Shown: positions 42,104 to 55,824, counted from the stretch's first letter. The stretch: DNA of 64,000 nucleotides from Pseudomonas monteilii (GCA_001534745.1 CP013997.1:4650001-4714000), one strand, 5' to 3'. The notes: generated by a model from the sequence alone, not told the origin. Numbers and translations are program-made.

Positions 42104-43630
42104 TCAGGTCGTCAGCGTGCGCAGCAGGTTCTTGTAGTCCTCGCGAATGTCCGCGTCGGATTCTTTCAGTTCGTTGATCTTGCGACAGGCGTGCAGGACC
42201 GTGGTGTGGTCACGGCCGCCGAACATGTCACCGATTTCCGGCAAGCTGTGGTTGGTCAGTTCCTTGGACAGCGCCATCGCCACCTGACGGGGACGGGCGA
42301 CCGAACGGGAGCGACGCTTGGACAACAGATCGGAGATCTTGATCTTGTAGTACTCGGCCACCGTGCGCTGAATGTTATCCACACTCACCAGCTTGTCCTG
42401 CAGGGCCAGCAGGTCCTTCAACGATTCGCGGATCAGCTCGATGGTGATGTCGCGCCCCATGAAGTGGGAATGCGCGATCACACGCTTCAAGGCACCTTCC
42501 AGCTCGCGGACGTTGGAGCGGATGCGCTGCGCGATGAAGAACGCGGCATCGTGCGGCAGGTCGACCTTGGCCTGGTCGGCCTTCTTCATCAGGATGGCGA
42601 CCCGGGTCTCCAGCTCCGGCGGCTCCACGGCCACCGTCAATCCCCAACCGAAGCGCGACTTGAGACGTTCCTCGAGCCCTTCGATCTCCTTCGGGTAACG
42701 GTCGCTGGTCAGAATGACCTGCTGACCGCCTTCGAGCAGCGCGTTGAACGTGTGGAAGAACTCTTCCTGCGAGCGCTCCTTGCGGGCGAAGAACTGGATG
42801 TCATCGATCAGCAGGGCATCGACGGAGCGATAGAACCGCTTGAATTCGTTGATCGCGTTCAGCTGCAACGCCTTGACCATGTCGGCGACGAACCGCTCCG
42901 AATGCAGGTAGACGACCTTGGCATTGGGGTTCTTCTTCAGCAGATGGTTACCCACGGCGTGCATCAAGTGCGTCTTGCCCAGGCCCACACCGCCGTACAG
43001 GAACAGCGGGTTATACCCATGCTTGGGGTTGTCCGCCACCTGCCAGGCCGCGGCACGCGCCAACTGGTTGGACTTGCCTTCGACGAAGGTCTCGAAGGTA
43101 AAGGTACGGTTCAGGTAGCTGGTGTGCTTGAGCGCACCTTCCACCTGGACCGTACGTTGCTCGGCCCTGGCCGTGGCCTGAGCAGGGGCCGCTGGAGGGG
43201 CCTCGTCGATGGGCGCATACCGCTCCTGGCTGAGGACCGTTTCCGAGGAGGAGGCAGGTTCCGACGAGACTGTATTAAGAGTCGTCGATTCACTGGCGGT
43301 CGGTGCCCGGAGCGAGGGCTGTGCCTGGGAAGCGGCCGTGGCGGCATTGACAGGCGCATTGGGTGCGGCCCGCGGGGTAGAGCTGCGGCGGCTGCCGATC
43401 AACAGGGACAGTGAAGGTGCCATGCCATTGCCATGCTCACCCAGGAGTTCGAGCAGGCGGCCCAGGTATTTTTCATTGACCCAGTCCAGCACGAAGCGAT
43501 TAGGCGCGTAGACCCGCAGCTCGGTGCCGTCGGCTTCGATCTGTAGTGGACGGATCCAGGTATTGAATTGCTGGGCAGGCAGTTCGTCGCGCAACAGCTC
43601 CACGCATTGCTGCCAAAGTTCCACTGACAC
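42104..43630 (-). CDS. dnaA: chromosomal replication initiator DnaA
   Basis: This 508-residue AAA+ protein opens the origin. Domain I (residues 1-85) starts with [20 protein letters not shown]; the linker, about 86-175, is rich in A, P, S and T; the AAA+ domain has Walker [10 protein letters not shown] and Walker [10 protein letters not shown]; domain IV carries the DNA-binding signature [19 protein letters not shown] chose the GTG at 43630, with AGGGGA five bases upstream, which gives the normal Pseudomonas length. An exact DnaA box at 42375-42383 lies inside the gene, and one at 43698-43706 lies 68 bases upstream of it, suggesting autoregulation. Confidence 0.99.
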   Translation of the reverse strand: MSVELWQQCVELLRDELPAQQFNTWIRPLQIEADGTELRVYAPNRFVLDWVNEKYLGRLLELLGEHGNGMAPSLSLLIGSRRSSTPRAAPNAPVNAATAASQAQPSLRAPTASESTTLNTVSSEPASSSETVLSQERYAPIDEAPPAAPAQATARAEQRTVQVEGALKHTSYLNRTFTFETFVEGKSNQLARAAAWQVADNPKHGYNPLFLYGGVGLGKTHLMHAVGNHLLKKNPNAKVVYLHSERFVADMVKALQLNAINEFKRFYRSVDALLIDDIQFFARKERSQEEFFHTFNALLEGGQQVILTSDRYPKEIEGLEERLKSRFGWGLTVAVEPPELETRVAILMKKADQAKVDLPHDAAFFIAQRIRSNVRELEGALKRVIAHSHFMGRDITIELIRESLKDLLALQDKLVSVDNIQRTVAEYYKIKISDLLSKRRSRSVARPRQVAMALSKELTNHSLPEIGDMFGGRDHTTVLHACRKINELKESDADIREDYKNLLRTLTT

Positions 43631-44123
43631 GGAGTTCCCCTGAGTTGAAGCCTGGTAGGCGAGTACAAGCGGCCTATTGTACCGGGCACCGGAGCGGTTA
43701 TCCACATGGAGGGACCACACGCACGACGACACCCTGGACAAAATCCGGCACCAACACCGCCACCGAACTGGGGATAAAGTCTGTGGATAACGCGACTTGA
43801 GATCTATGCACAAGTCAGGGTCAAACCCTGTGCATAAATCTTCTGTGGATAGAGTACCTACTTATGCACAGGCTTTTCGCAGCCGCCGCACAGCTGCAGC
43901 ACGGCTTTCAGACAGACTTAAATTTTTCTGTACAGCCCGTTTTCAGAGGCTTGTAGCGATCTATCCACAGAAAGGTCGCTGCTTAAAAGCTATAGATTCT
44001 TTAAAAAAGCTTTCTATCTCTCTTTCTTATTTTTCATAGTAAGGTCCATCCTGGCGTGCCTCGCTCAGGCCCTGCCCCTCATGAGCGTTCGTCTGCTTAT
44101 AGAGAATGCGAGCTGGTTGGAAA
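43631..44123. other. oriC: oriC, chromosomal replication origin
   Basis: This dnaA-rpmH intergenic region is the origin in P. putida and P. aeruginosa. Exact DnaA boxes lie at 43698-43706, 43782-43790, 43829-43837 and 43862-43870. Single-mismatch boxes lie at 43804-43812, 43844-43852 and 43961-43969. They are followed by an AT-rich stretch (43979-44040, with TTAAAAGC, TTTAAAAAAGC and runs of T and C) that is the likely unwinding element. Genes on both sides point away from it. A 28-base block at 43947-43974 recurs upstream of mnmG. A short open frame here is not a gene. Confidence 0.93.
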
Positions 44124-44152
44124 TTGACCTACGGCCTTGGTTTCTCTAGAAT
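44124..44152 (+). promoter_or_regulatory. sigma-70 promoter of rpmH-rnpA
   Basis: TTGACC (44124-44129) and TAGAAT (44147-44152) are separated by 17 bases. They are close to the -35 and -10 consensus and lie 60 bases before the rpmH start. Confidence 0.8.
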
Positions 44153-44212
44153 CGCCGATCTCTTAAAACGGGGGCCATTCCGGCCCGTTGTCGACGAACC
44201 AGGTAACACGCC

Positions 44213-44347
44213 ATGAAACGTACTTTCCAACCAAGCACCATCAAGCGCGCACGCACCCACGGTTTCCGTGCTCGCATGGCTACCAAGAACGGCCGCGCAG
44301 TTCTGTCGCGTCGTCGTGCCAAAGGCCGTAAGCGTCTGGCCATCTGA
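44213..44347 (+). CDS. rpmH: 50S ribosomal protein L34
   Basis: This 44-residue, very basic protein of the large subunit is [19 protein letters not shown] followed by [20 protein letters not shown] and KRLAI. It is too short for many gene callers. It begins the rpmH-rnpA-yidD-yidC operon, directly right of oriC. Confidence 0.99.
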   Translation: MKRTFQPSTIKRARTHGFRARMATKNGRAVLSRRRAKGRKRLAI

Positions 44348-44360
44348 TTTTCCGGCACAG

Positions 44361-44765
44361 GTGGTGAGTCAGGACTTCAGTCGGGACAAGCGATTGCTTA
44401 CCCCCCGGCACTTCAAAGCGGTCTTCGACTCCCCAACCGGCAAGGTTCCAGGGAAAAACCTGCTGATCCTTGCTCGCGAGAACGGTCTCGATCATCCACG
44501 CCTCGGGCTGGTGATCGGCAAGAAGAGCGTCAAGCTCGCCGTTCAGCGTAATCGCCTCAAACGCCTGATGCGCGATTCGTTTCGCCTGAACCAGCACATG
44601 CTTGCAGGTTGGGACATCGTGATCGTCGCGCGTAGAGGGTTGGGCGAGACGGAAAATCCGGAATTGCATCCACACTTCATCAAGCTCTGGAAGCGTCTGG
44701 CCCGTCTGCAGCCCGCTCCGGCAGCCATTGCCGATGTCGCAAGGGTAGACAGTCACGATGCGTAA
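44361..44765 (+). CDS. rnpA: ribonuclease P protein component
   Basis: This 134-residue basic protein assists the RNase P RNA in trimming the 5' ends of tRNA precursors. The core motif [27 protein letters not shown] is the RNR signature. I chose GTG 44361, the first of two adjacent GTG codons, which gives the start seen in P. putida ([13 protein letters not shown]). It lies 13 bases after rpmH and overlaps yidD by 8 bases. Confidence 0.96.
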   Translation: MVSQDFSRDKRLLTPRHFKAVFDSPTGKVPGKNLLILARENGLDHPRLGLVIGKKSVKLAVQRNRLKRLMRDSFRLNQHMLAGWDIVIVARRGLGETENPELHPHFIKLWKRLARLQPAPAAIADVARVDSHDA

Positions 44766-45003
44766 ACTGGCCCTCGTTCCGATCCAGTTCTACCGTTACG
44801 CCATCAGCCCATTGATGGCCAGTCACTGTCGTTTCTATCCCTCCTGCTCCTGTTACGCCTATGAAGCCATCGAGACACATGGCCTTCTGCGTGGCGGGTG
44901 GCTGACCGTTCGTCGCCTCGGACGCTGTCATCCCTGGAACGACGGCGGGTTCGACCCGGTTCCGCCTGCCGCTTCCTCCCGAACCTCTTCGATAGCCGAG
45001 TAA
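44758..45003 (+). CDS. yidD: membrane protein insertion efficiency factor YidD
   Basis: This 81-residue protein helps YidC insert membrane proteins. It has [35 protein letters not shown] with the conserved cysteines, then [17 protein letters not shown]. An amphipathic N-terminal helix places it at the inner face of the membrane. It overlaps rnpA by 8 bases, and its stop is 2 bases before the yidC start. Confidence 0.96.
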   Translation: MRKLALVPIQFYRYAISPLMASHCRFYPSCSCYAYEAIETHGLLRGGWLTVRRLGRCHPWNDGGFDPVPPAASSRTSSIAE

Positions 45004-45005
45004 TC

Positions 45006-46682
45006 ATGGATATTAAACGCACGATCCTGATCGTCGCCCTGGCAATCGTGGCCTACGTGCTGGTCCTGAAATGGAACCAGGACTACGGTCAGGCCGCCTT
45101 GCCGACTCAGACTGCTTCCAGCAACGTCGCTCCGACCCTGCCTGACACCGTGCCTGTGGATAACAACAGCGCCAGTGCCGATGTCCCCAGCACCGGTAAC
45201 GCTGCCAGCCCGGCCGAATTGGCACCCGTCGCCGCCAGCAAGGACCTCGTCCGCGTCAAGACCGATGTGCTGGACCTGGCTATCGATCCCGTGGGTGGCG
45301 ACATCGTCCAGCTGCGACTGCCGCAATTCCCCCGTCGCCAGGACCATCCGGACATTCCGTTCCAGCTGTTCGACAACGGTGGCGAACGTACCTACCTGGC
45401 CCAGAGTGGCCTGACCGGTACCGATGGGCCGGACGCACGCGCATCGGGTCGCCCGCTGTATGCTGTGGATAAGCGCAGCTACCAGCTGGCCGATGGCCAG
45501 GAGCAACTGGTCGTCGACCTGACGTTCAGCGACAAGGGCGTCAACTACACCAAGCGCTTCACCTTCAAGCGGGGCGAGTACGACCTGACTGTCACCTACC
45601 TGGTCGACAACCAGAGTGCCCAGGCCTGGACCGGCAACCTGTTTGCCCAGCTCAAGCGTGACGCCAGTTCCGACCCGTCTTCCAGCACCGCGACCGGTAC
45701 GGCGACCTATCTGGGCGCTGCGCTGTGGACAAGTTCGGAGCCCTACAAGAAGGTGTCGATGAAGGACATCGACAAGGGCAGCTTGAAGGAAACCGTTGCC
45801 GGCGGCTGGGTCGCTTGGCTGCAGCACTACTTCGTGACCGCCTGGATTCCGGCCAAGTCCGACAACAACATCGTCCAGACCCGCAAGGACAGCCAGGGCA
45901 ACTACATCATCGGCTACACCGGTCCTGCGTTGAGTGCAGCACCTGGTGCCCAGGTCCAGACCAGCACGACGTTGTATGCCGGTCCGAAGAGCCAGGACAA
46001 GCTCAAGGAGTTGTCCCCAGGCCTGGAGCTGACCGTCGACTACGGCTTCCTGTGGTTCATCGCCCAGCCGATCTTCTGGCTGCTGCAACATATCCACAGC
46101 CTGCTGGGCAACTGGGGCTGGTCGATCATCGTGCTGACCATGCTGATCAAAGGCCTGTTCTTCCCGCTGTCCGCCGCCAGCTATCGTTCGATGGCCCGCA
46201 TGCGCGCCGTGGCGCCGCGTGTCCAGGCGCTGAAAGAGCAGCATGGTGACGATCGCCAGAAGATGTCTCAGGCGATGATGGAGCTGTACAAGAAAGAGAA
46301 GATCAATCCACTGGGCGGCTGCCTGCCGATCCTGGTGCAGATGCCGGTCTTCCTGGCCCTGTACTGGGTGCTGCTGGAAAGCGTCGAAATGCGCCAGGCA
46401 CCGTGGATCCTGTGGATCACCGACCTGTCCATCAAGGATCCGTTCTTCATCCTGCCGATCATCATGGGCGCGACCATGTTCATTCAGCAGCGTCTGAACC
46501 CGACGCCGCCGGATCCGATGCAGGCGAAGGTCATGAAGATGATGCCGATCGTCTTCACCTTCTTCTTCCTGTGGTTCCCGGCCGGCCTGGTGCTGTACTG
46601 GGTTGTGAACAACTGCCTGTCGATCACCCAGCAGTGGTTCATCACCCGTCGCATCGAGGCCAGCAAGAACGCTTCCGCCTGA
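45006..46682 (+). CDS. yidC: membrane protein insertase YidC
   Basis: This 558-residue inner membrane protein inserts and folds membrane proteins alone or with SecYEG. It has an N-terminal membrane segment (RTILIVALAIVAYVLVLKW), a low-complexity linker, a large periplasmic beta-sandwich (about residues 60-345) and the five-segment core with NWGWSIIVLTMLIKGLFFPLSAASYRSMARMR. The core arginine lies near residue 389. Exact DnaA boxes lie at 45155-45163 and 45464-45472. A strong terminator follows. Confidence 0.98.
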   Translation: MDIKRTILIVALAIVAYVLVLKWNQDYGQAALPTQTASSNVAPTLPDTVPVDNNSASADVPSTGNAASPAELAPVAASKDLVRVKTDVLDLAIDPVGGDIVQLRLPQFPRRQDHPDIPFQLFDNGGERTYLAQSGLTGTDGPDARASGRPLYAVDKRSYQLADGQEQLVVDLTFSDKGVNYTKRFTFKRGEYDLTVTYLVDNQSAQAWTGNLFAQLKRDASSDPSSSTATGTATYLGAALWTSSEPYKKVSMKDIDKGSLKETVAGGWVAWLQHYFVTAWIPAKSDNNIVQTRKDSQGNYIIGYTGPALSAAPGAQVQTSTTLYAGPKSQDKLKELSPGLELTVDYGFLWFIAQPIFWLLQHIHSLLGNWGWSIIVLTMLIKGLFFPLSAASYRSMARMRAVAPRVQALKEQHGDDRQKMSQAMMELYKKEKINPLGGCLPILVQMPVFLALYWVLLESVEMRQAPWILWITDLSIKDPFFILPIIMGATMFIQQRLNPTPPDPMQAKVMKMMPIVFTFFFLWFPAGLVLYWVVNNCLSITQQWFITRRIEASKNASA

Positions 46683-46708
46683 TTGCGCGGTACGCTAGCC
46701 TGTGAATG

Positions 46709-46733
46709 AAAACGCCCCTTCGGGGGCGTTTTT
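46709..46733 (+). terminator. Rho-independent terminator after yidC
   Basis: AAAACGCCCC-TTCG-GGGGCGTTTT with a further T is a 10-base perfect stem with a UUCG tetraloop and a T run. It ends the rpmH-yidC operon, about 25 bases after the yidC stop. Confidence 0.93.
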
Positions 46734-46766
46734 GCTATCTGTCGATTTGTCGTAGAGGTCCACCCC

Positions 46767-48137
46767 ATGAATATCCAGCGAGACACCATCGCCGCCATCG
46801 CCACGGCCCAGGGACGGGGCGGTGTCGGCATCGTGCGGCTCTCCGGCCCTCTGGCGCGTGCCGCCGGCCGTGTATTGACCGGACGTGACCTGACACCACG
46901 GCACGCCCACTACGGCCCTTTCAAGACCGAAGAGGGGCAGGTCCTGGACGAAGGGATCGCATTGTTCTTCGCCGGGCCTCAATCGTTCACCGGCGAAGAC
47001 GTGCTCGAACTGCAGGGGCATGGCGGGCCGGTGGTCATGGACATGCTGCTGCAGGCCTGTGTACAACTCGGGTGCCGCCTGGCGCGCCCCGGTGAGTTCA
47101 GCGAGCGGGCGTTCCTCAATGACAAGCTCGACCTGGCCCAGGCCGAAGCGATCGCCGACCTCATCGAGGCCAGTTCTGCACAGGCGGCCCGCAATGCCTT
47201 GCGTTCATTGCAAGGAGACTTCTCGAAACGCGTGGGCCTGCTTACTGACGCGCTGATCGGCTTGAGGATCTATGTGGAAGCCGCCATCGATTTTCCCGAG
47301 GAGGAGATCGACTTCCTGGGCGATGGTGTGGTGCTGGGCCTGCTCGACGGCGTTCGCGAAACGTTATCCACCGTGCAACGTGAGGCCGGGCAGGGCGCCT
47401 TGCTTCGCGACGGCATGACCGTGGTCATCGCAGGGCGCCCGAACGCGGGCAAGTCGAGCCTGCTCAATCACCTGGCCGGCCGTGAAGCCGCCATCGTGAC
47501 CGATATTGCCGGAACCACCCGGGACATCCTGCGCGAACATATCCACATCGATGGCATGCCTCTGCACATCATCGACACGGCCGGCCTGCGCGCCACCGAG
47601 GACCAGGTCGAACAGATCGGGGTGCAGCGGGCGCTCAAGGCCATTCACGAAGCCGACCGTGTCCTGCTGGTGGTGGATTCCACCGCACCCGAAAGCCAGG
47701 ATCCCTTCGGGCTGTGGCCTGAATTTCTGAGCGAGCCGCCCGAACCGTCGAAGGTGACGCTGATCCGCAACAAGGCCGATCTCAGTGGCGAATCTGTCGG
47801 CCGTGTGGATAACAGCGACGGTCATGTGACCCTGACCTTGAGTGCCGGTGAGCACGTCGCAGGGCTCGACCTGTTGCGCGATCACCTCAAGGCCTGCATG
47901 GGCTACGAGCAGACGGCGGAAAGCGGCTTCAGCGCACGCAGGCGCCACCTGGAGGCGCTGCGTCAGGCCAGTGACCACCTGGAACACGGACGCGCCCAGC
48001 TCACCCTGGCCGGTGCGGGCGAGTTGTTGGCCGAGGATCTGCGCCAAGCGCAGCAGGCCCTGGGTGAAATCACGGGTGCCTTCAGCTCCGATGACCTGCT
48101 GGGCCGCATCTTTTCGAGTTTCTGCATCGGCAAGTGA
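46767..48137 (+). CDS. mnmE: tRNA modification GTPase MnmE
   Basis: This 456-residue GTPase works with MnmG to make the 5-carboxymethylaminomethyl group on wobble uridine of tRNAs. The N-terminal folate-binding domain covers about residues 1-120. The embedded G domain shows G1 as [13 protein letters not shown]3 as DTAGLR, and G4 as NKADL. The C-terminal cysteine motif CIGK is intact. An exact DnaA box lies at 47804-47812. Unlike in many bacteria, mnmG is not directly adjacent but 509 bases away, across the DnaA-box island. Confidence 0.98.
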   Translation: MNIQRDTIAAIATAQGRGGVGIVRLSGPLARAAGRVLTGRDLTPRHAHYGPFKTEEGQVLDEGIALFFAGPQSFTGEDVLELQGHGGPVVMDMLLQACVQLGCRLARPGEFSERAFLNDKLDLAQAEAIADLIEASSAQAARNALRSLQGDFSKRVGLLTDALIGLRIYVEAAIDFPEEEIDFLGDGVVLGLLDGVRETLSTVQREAGQGALLRDGMTVVIAGRPNAGKSSLLNHLAGREAAIVTDIAGTTRDILREHIHIDGMPLHIIDTAGLRATEDQVEQIGVQRALKAIHEADRVLLVVDSTAPESQDPFGLWPEFLSEPPEPSKVTLIRNKADLSGESVGRVDNSDGHVTLTLSAGEHVAGLDLLRDHLKACMGYEQTAESGFSARRRHLEALRQASDHLEHGRAQLTLAGAGELLAEDLRQAQQALGEITGAFSSDDLLGRIFSSFCIGK

Positions 48138-48646
48138 TCGAGCACGGCCGATCCGACACACAGGATCGGCCACTCGCCTGCCTCGACCATTCGCAATGGA
48201 TGGTCGCTACGACATCCCCTGTCGGTCGTTTTTCCTATTTCCCTTCCCTTAATCGCCTTTTCTGGCACGCATGAGCCCTGTGCACAACTCTCATTCAGCT
48301 CCGTTGATAAGCCTTGATTCTGCCTGGGGATAACTAGTCCTGTGCATAAGATAAGGTTCCATCCACAGCTTGCACAGAGTTATCCATAGCCCTCAACCCC
48401 AGTGGATAACAGGGTTTTGAAATCTTCTAGGCCTTGAATACAAAGGCCTGTAGCAATCTATCCACAGAAAGAGGCTCCTCTAAGAATAAACATAAAAACA
48501 AGCTTTTCTTAATCTCTTCTCCTTGAATCTGTATTTGCCGTTCATCCACAGGTTGATCAAATTTTGCCCAAACGCTTTCCCGCACCTAGAGGAAGTCCCT
48601 ATACTTGTCGGCTTACTTTTCTATTTGCGATACAGGCACGAGGTGC
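48138..48646. other. second DnaA-box-rich intergenic island (mnmE-mnmG)
   Basis: These 509 bases have no gene but look like an origin. An exact box TGTGCATAA lies at 48341-48349, with single-mismatch boxes at 48279-48287, 48325-48333, 48380-48388, 48401-48409, 48458-48466 and 48542-48550. An AT-rich run (48478-48535) follows. The 28-base block at 48444-48471 matches the oriC block at 43947-43974 in 26 positions, with the same AT-rich DNA after it. Hairpins at 48146-48171 and about 48185-48205 follow mnmE and may end its transcript. A likely -10 for mnmG (TATACT) lies at 48600-48605, with no good -35. Confidence 0.75.
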
Positions 48647-50538
<1,892 letters not shown>

Positions 50539-50542
<4 letters not shown>

Positions 50543-51189
50543 GTTCCCCGGTCACCGCTGTACACGCTGCCGAGTTGTCCACAGGCGCCCAAGCACTGGG
50601 CGTCGCCTTGAGCCCACGTCAGCACGAATTGCTGCTGGGTTACCTTGCCTTGCTGATCAAGTGGAACAAGGCGTACAACCTCACGGCGGTAAGGGACCCC
50701 GACGAGATGGTCTCCCGGCACCTGCTCGACAGCCTCAGCGTCATGCCCTTCATCGACAGCGACCGTGACCGCTGGCTGGACGTCGGCAGCGGCGGCGGCA
50801 TGCCAGGCGTGCCGCTGGCCATCCTGCATCCCGAGAAGTCGGTGACCCTGCTCGACAGCAATGGCAAGAAGACCCGGTTCCTCACCCAGGTGAAGCTGGA
50901 GCTGGGGCTGGACAACCTGCAGGTTATCCACAGCCGGGTCGAAGCGTTCACACCCGAGCAGCCCTTCGACGGGATCGTCTCCCGGGCCTTCAGCAGCATG
51001 GAGAACTTCACCGGCTGGACGCGCCACCTGGGCGACACCGAAACGCGGTGGTTGGCAATGAAAGGGCTGCATCCTGCCGACGAACTGGTAGCATTGCCGG
51101 CAGACTTCACAGTGGAAAGCGAGCAGGCCTTGACCGTTCCGGGTTGCCAAGGCCAGCGCCATCTACTGATACTGCGCCGCAAGGCATGA
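50539..51189 (+). CDS. rsmG: 16S rRNA m7G527 methyltransferase
   Basis: This 216-residue SAM-dependent enzyme methylates G527 of 16S rRNA. The SAM loop is [17 protein letters not shown], and [26 protein letters not shown] is the family mark. The start is TTG at 50539, overlapping the mnmG stop (TTGAG), and no better start is near. An exact DnaA box lies at 50924-50932. Confidence 0.96.
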
Positions 51190-51207
51190 CAGGGAATACA
51201 CGCATCA

Positions 51208-51999
51208 ATGGCTAAGGTATTCGCAATCGCGAACCAGAAAGGTGGCGTGGGCAAGACCACCACCTGCATCAATCTCGCCGCGTCCCTGGCCGCTACCAAG
51301 CGCCGGGTGCTGCTGATCGATCTCGACCCGCAGGGCAACGCGACCATGGGCAGCGGTGTGGACAAGCACATGCTCGAGCACTCGGTCTACGACCTGCTCA
51401 TCGGGGAGTGCGACCTGGCCCAGGCCATGCACATCTCCGAGCACGGCAATTTCCAGCTGCTGCCGGCCAACCGCGACCTCACCGCCGCCGAAGTGGTGCT
51501 GCTGGAAATGCAGGTCAAGGAAAGCCGCCTGCGCAATGCACTGGCGCCGATCCGCGAGAACTACGATTTCATCCTCATCGACTGCCCGCCGTCGCTGTCG
51601 ATGCTGACGCTCAACGCGCTGGTGGCGTCCGATGGCGTCATCATCCCCATGCAGTGCGAGTACTACGCGCTGGAGGGGCTGAGCGACCTGGTGGACAACA
51701 TCAAGCGCATCGCCGCCAAGCTCAACCCGGCGTTGAAGATCGAAGGCCTGCTGCGGACCATGTACGATCCGCGCCTGAGCCTGAACAACGACGTCTCGGC
51801 GCAGCTCAAGGAACACTTCGGCGAGCAGCTGTACGACACCGTCATTCCACGCAACATCCGCCTGGCCGAGGCGCCGAGCTTCGGCATGCCGGCCCTGGCC
51901 TACGACAAGCAGTCCAAGGGCGCGGTCGCGTACCTGGCCCTGGCCACCGAACTGGTGCGTCGCCAGCGCCGCCCCTCCCGCGCCGCACAGACAAGTTAA
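51208..51999 (+). CDS. parA: chromosome partitioning ATPase ParA
   Basis: This 263-residue deviant Walker ATPase binds DNA and positions origins with ParB. The deviant Walker A is KGGVGKTTT (residues 11-19), switch I is DLDPQGNATMGSG and Walker B is FILIDCPPSLS. It lies 18 bases after rsmG and 9 bases before parB. Its partner sites, parS, lie in recF about 11 kb to the left. Confidence 0.98.
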   Translation: MAKVFAIANQKGGVGKTTTCINLAASLAATKRRVLLIDLDPQGNATMGSGVDKHMLEHSVYDLLIGECDLAQAMHISEHGNFQLLPANRDLTAAEVVLLEMQVKESRLRNALAPIRENYDFILIDCPPSLSMLTLNALVASDGVIIPMQCEYYALEGLSDLVDNIKRIAAKLNPALKIEGLLRTMYDPRLSLNNDVSAQLKEHFGEQLYDTVIPRNIRLAEAPSFGMPALAYDKQSKGAVAYLALATELVRRQRRPSRAAQTS

Positions 52000-52008
52000 G
52001 GAATCCGC

Positions 52009-52881
52009 ATGGCCGTCAAGAAACGGGGTCTCGGGCGCGGGCTGGATGCGCTGCTCAGCGGTCCTTCGATCAGCGCGCTCGAGGCGCAGGCTGTCAAGGT
52101 CGACCGCAAGGAGCTGCAGCACCTGCCCGTCGACCTGATCCAGCGTGGCAAGTACCAGCCGCGGCGCGACATGGATCCCCAGGCGCTGGAAGAGCTGGCG
52201 CATTCGATCCGCGCCCATGGCGTCATGCAGCCGATCGTGGTGCGTCCGATCGACGATGAGCGCTACGAGATCATCGCCGGCGAACGCCGCTGGCGGGCGA
52301 CTCAGCAGGCCGGCCTGGACACGATCCCGGCCATGGTGCGCGTGCTGCCCGACGAGGCGGCCATCGCCATGGCGCTGATCGAGAACATCCAGCGCGAGGA
52401 CCTCAACCCGCTCGAGGAAGCCATGGCGCTGCAACGCCTGCAACAGGAGTTCGAGCTGACCCAGCAGCAGGTGGCCGATGCCGTCGGCAAGTCGCGGGTG
52501 ACCATCGCCAACCTGCTGCGCCTGATCAGCCTGCCGGAAGCCATCAAGACCATGCTCGCCCACGGCGATCTGGAAATGGGCCATGCCCGTGCCTTGCTCG
52601 GATTGGGCGAAGATCGGCAGGTCGAAGGGGCGCGACACGTTGTCGCACGGGGGCTGACCGTCCGTCAGACCGAAGCGTTGGTCCGGCAGTGGTTGAGCGA
52701 CAAGCCCGAGCCGGTGGAAGAGGCCAAGCCCGACCCTGACATCAGTCGCCTGGAACAGCGACTGGCAGAGCGCCTGGGCTCGGCGGTGCAGATCAAGCAC
52801 GGGCAAAAAGGCAAAGGGCAACTGGTGATCCGCTACAACTCGCTGGACGAGTTGCAGGGCGTACTTGCACACATCCGCTGA
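52009..52881 (+). CDS. parB: chromosome partitioning protein ParB
   Basis: This 290-residue CTPase binds parS and spreads along DNA. The N-terminus KKRGLGRGLDALLSG contacts ParA. The CTP-binding motifs are GKYQPRRDMDP and GERRWRATQQAG. The helix-turn-helix that reads parS is ELTQQQVADAVGKSRVTIANLLRL (about residues 147-170). The last 40 residues form the dimer domain. The gene closes the mnmG operon. Confidence 0.98.
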   Translation: MAVKKRGLGRGLDALLSGPSISALEAQAVKVDRKELQHLPVDLIQRGKYQPRRDMDPQALEELAHSIRAHGVMQPIVVRPIDDERYEIIAGERRWRATQQAGLDTIPAMVRVLPDEAAIAMALIENIQREDLNPLEEAMALQRLQQEFELTQQQVADAVGKSRVTIANLLRLISLPEAIKTMLAHGDLEMGHARALLGLGEDRQVEGARHVVARGLTVRQTEALVRQWLSDKPEPVEEAKPDPDISRLEQRLAERLGSAVQIKHGQKGKGQLVIRYNSLDELQGVLAHIR

Positions 52882-52926
52882 AACAATTCGCCAAAGACCA
52901 CGCAGCCGGAAAAGACCACCGAAGAG

Positions 52927-52954
52927 TTGAATAGGGGGACATCCCCCCTATACT
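52927..52954 (+). promoter_or_regulatory. sigma-70 promoter of the atp operon with palindromic spacer
   Basis: TTGAAT (52927-52932) and TATACT (52949-52954) are spaced 16 bases apart, 75 bases before atpI. The spacer is filled by an inverted repeat, TAGGGGG-ACATC-CCCCCTA (52932-52938 and 52944-52950), which overlaps both hexamers. Confidence 0.72.
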
Positions 52955-53028
52955 CTGCGCGCATTTTGTCGGCACAAATTATGCCAAGTCATCGTTGACT
53001 TGAAGGTCGACTCCGAGGAGCCGCAGCC

Positions 53029-54725
<1,697 letters not shown>

Positions 54726-54783
54726 TCACTCGTTTTCCACGAGTGACTGGCTGTGATGAACGAAGACCGAGCGAGGTGTTGGC

Positions 54784-55254
54784 GTGAATATTAATGCAAC
54801 CCTGATTGGCCAATCCGTTGCTTTCCTGATTTTTGTCGTCTTCTGCATGAAGTACGTGTGGCCTCCGGTCATTGCGGCTCTGCAGGAGCGTCAAAAGAAG
54901 ATTGCCGATGGTTTGGACGCTGCCAACCGCGCTGCTCGCGACCTGGAGCTGGCCCAAGAGAAAGTGGGTCAGCAACTGCGTGAAGCAAAAGCACAGGCGG
55001 CTGAAATCATTGAGCAAGCCAAGAAGCGCGCTGCTCAGCTTGTCGACGAAGCCCGGGAACAGGCTCGTGTCGAAGCTGACCGTGTGAAGGCTCAGGCTCA
55101 GGCCGAGATCGAACAGGAACTCAACAGCGTCAAAGACGCCCTGCGTGCCCAAGTGGGCAGCCTGGCCGTCGGCGGTGCTGAAAAGATCCTTGGCGCCACA
55201 ATCGATCAAAACGCGCATGCGGAGCTGGTTAACAAACTGGCCGCTGAAATTTAA
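54784..55254 (+). CDS. atpF: ATP synthase F0 subunit b
   Basis: This 156-residue subunit is the peripheral stalk. One N-terminal membrane helix ([24 protein letters not shown]) is followed by a long charged coiled coil (residues 32-156). The start is GTG at 54784, after GAGGTG. Confidence 0.97.
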   Translation: MNINATLIGQSVAFLIFVVFCMKYVWPPVIAALQERQKKIADGLDAANRAARDLELAQEKVGQQLREAKAQAAEIIEQAKKRAAQLVDEAREQARVEADRVKAQAQAEIEQELNSVKDALRAQVGSLAVGGAEKILGATIDQNAHAELVNKLAAEI

Positions 55255-55266
55255 GCGAGGGCGATC

Positions 55267-55803
55267 ATGGCAGAACTGACCACGTTGGCCCGACCTTACG
55301 CTAAGGCTGCCTTCGAGCACGCCCAGGCCCATCAGCAACTGGCCAATTGGTCAGCCATGCTCGGCCTGGCTGCTGCGGTGTCGGAAGACGACACCATGCA
55401 GCGCCTGCTCAAGGCCCCGCGACTGACGAGCGCAGAAAAGGCCGCCACGTTCATTGACGTGTGCGGTGACAAGTTTGATGCAGAGGCACGTAATTTCATT
55501 CACGTTGCCGCGGAAAACGACCGTCTCCTGCTGTTGCCGGAGATTGCCGAACTGTTCGAGCTGTACAAGGCCGAGCAGGAGCGATCCGTGGACGTGGACG
55601 TCATCAGTGCGTTTGCGTTGAACCAAGAACAGCAAGACAAACTCGCCAAGGTTCTCAGTGCACGGTTAGGCCAGGAAGTGCGCCTGCACGCGTCGGAGGA
55701 TGCCAGCCTGATCGGTGGCGTCGTCATCCGCGCCGGCGACCTGGTAATCGATGGCTCGGTTCGCGGCAAGATCGCGAAACTGGCCGAAGCATTGAAATCT
55801 TGA
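55267..55803 (+). CDS. atpH: ATP synthase F1 subunit delta
   Basis: This 178-residue subunit joins F1 to the b stalk. It begins with [15 protein letters not shown], and the C-terminal [22 protein letters not shown] is the family signature. It lies 12 bases after atpF. Confidence 0.97.
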   Translation: MAELTTLARPYAKAAFEHAQAHQQLANWSAMLGLAAAVSEDDTMQRLLKAPRLTSAEKAATFIDVCGDKFDAEARNFIHVAAENDRLLLLPEIAELFELYKAEQERSVDVDVISAFALNQEQQDKLAKVLSARLGQEVRLHASEDASLIGGVVIRAGDLVIDGSVRGKIAKLAEALKS

Positions 55804-55824
55804 GTTTGAAGGGGCAGCAGAGCA

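Noticed and set aside
41195..43414. 739-codon open frame opposite dnaN and dnaA
   Set aside because: Antisense shadow across two genes and their gap; no family resemblance.
43797..44039. 80-codon open frame inside oriC
   Set aside because: It is made of DnaA boxes and the AT-rich unwinding region, has no ribosome site and resembles no protein.
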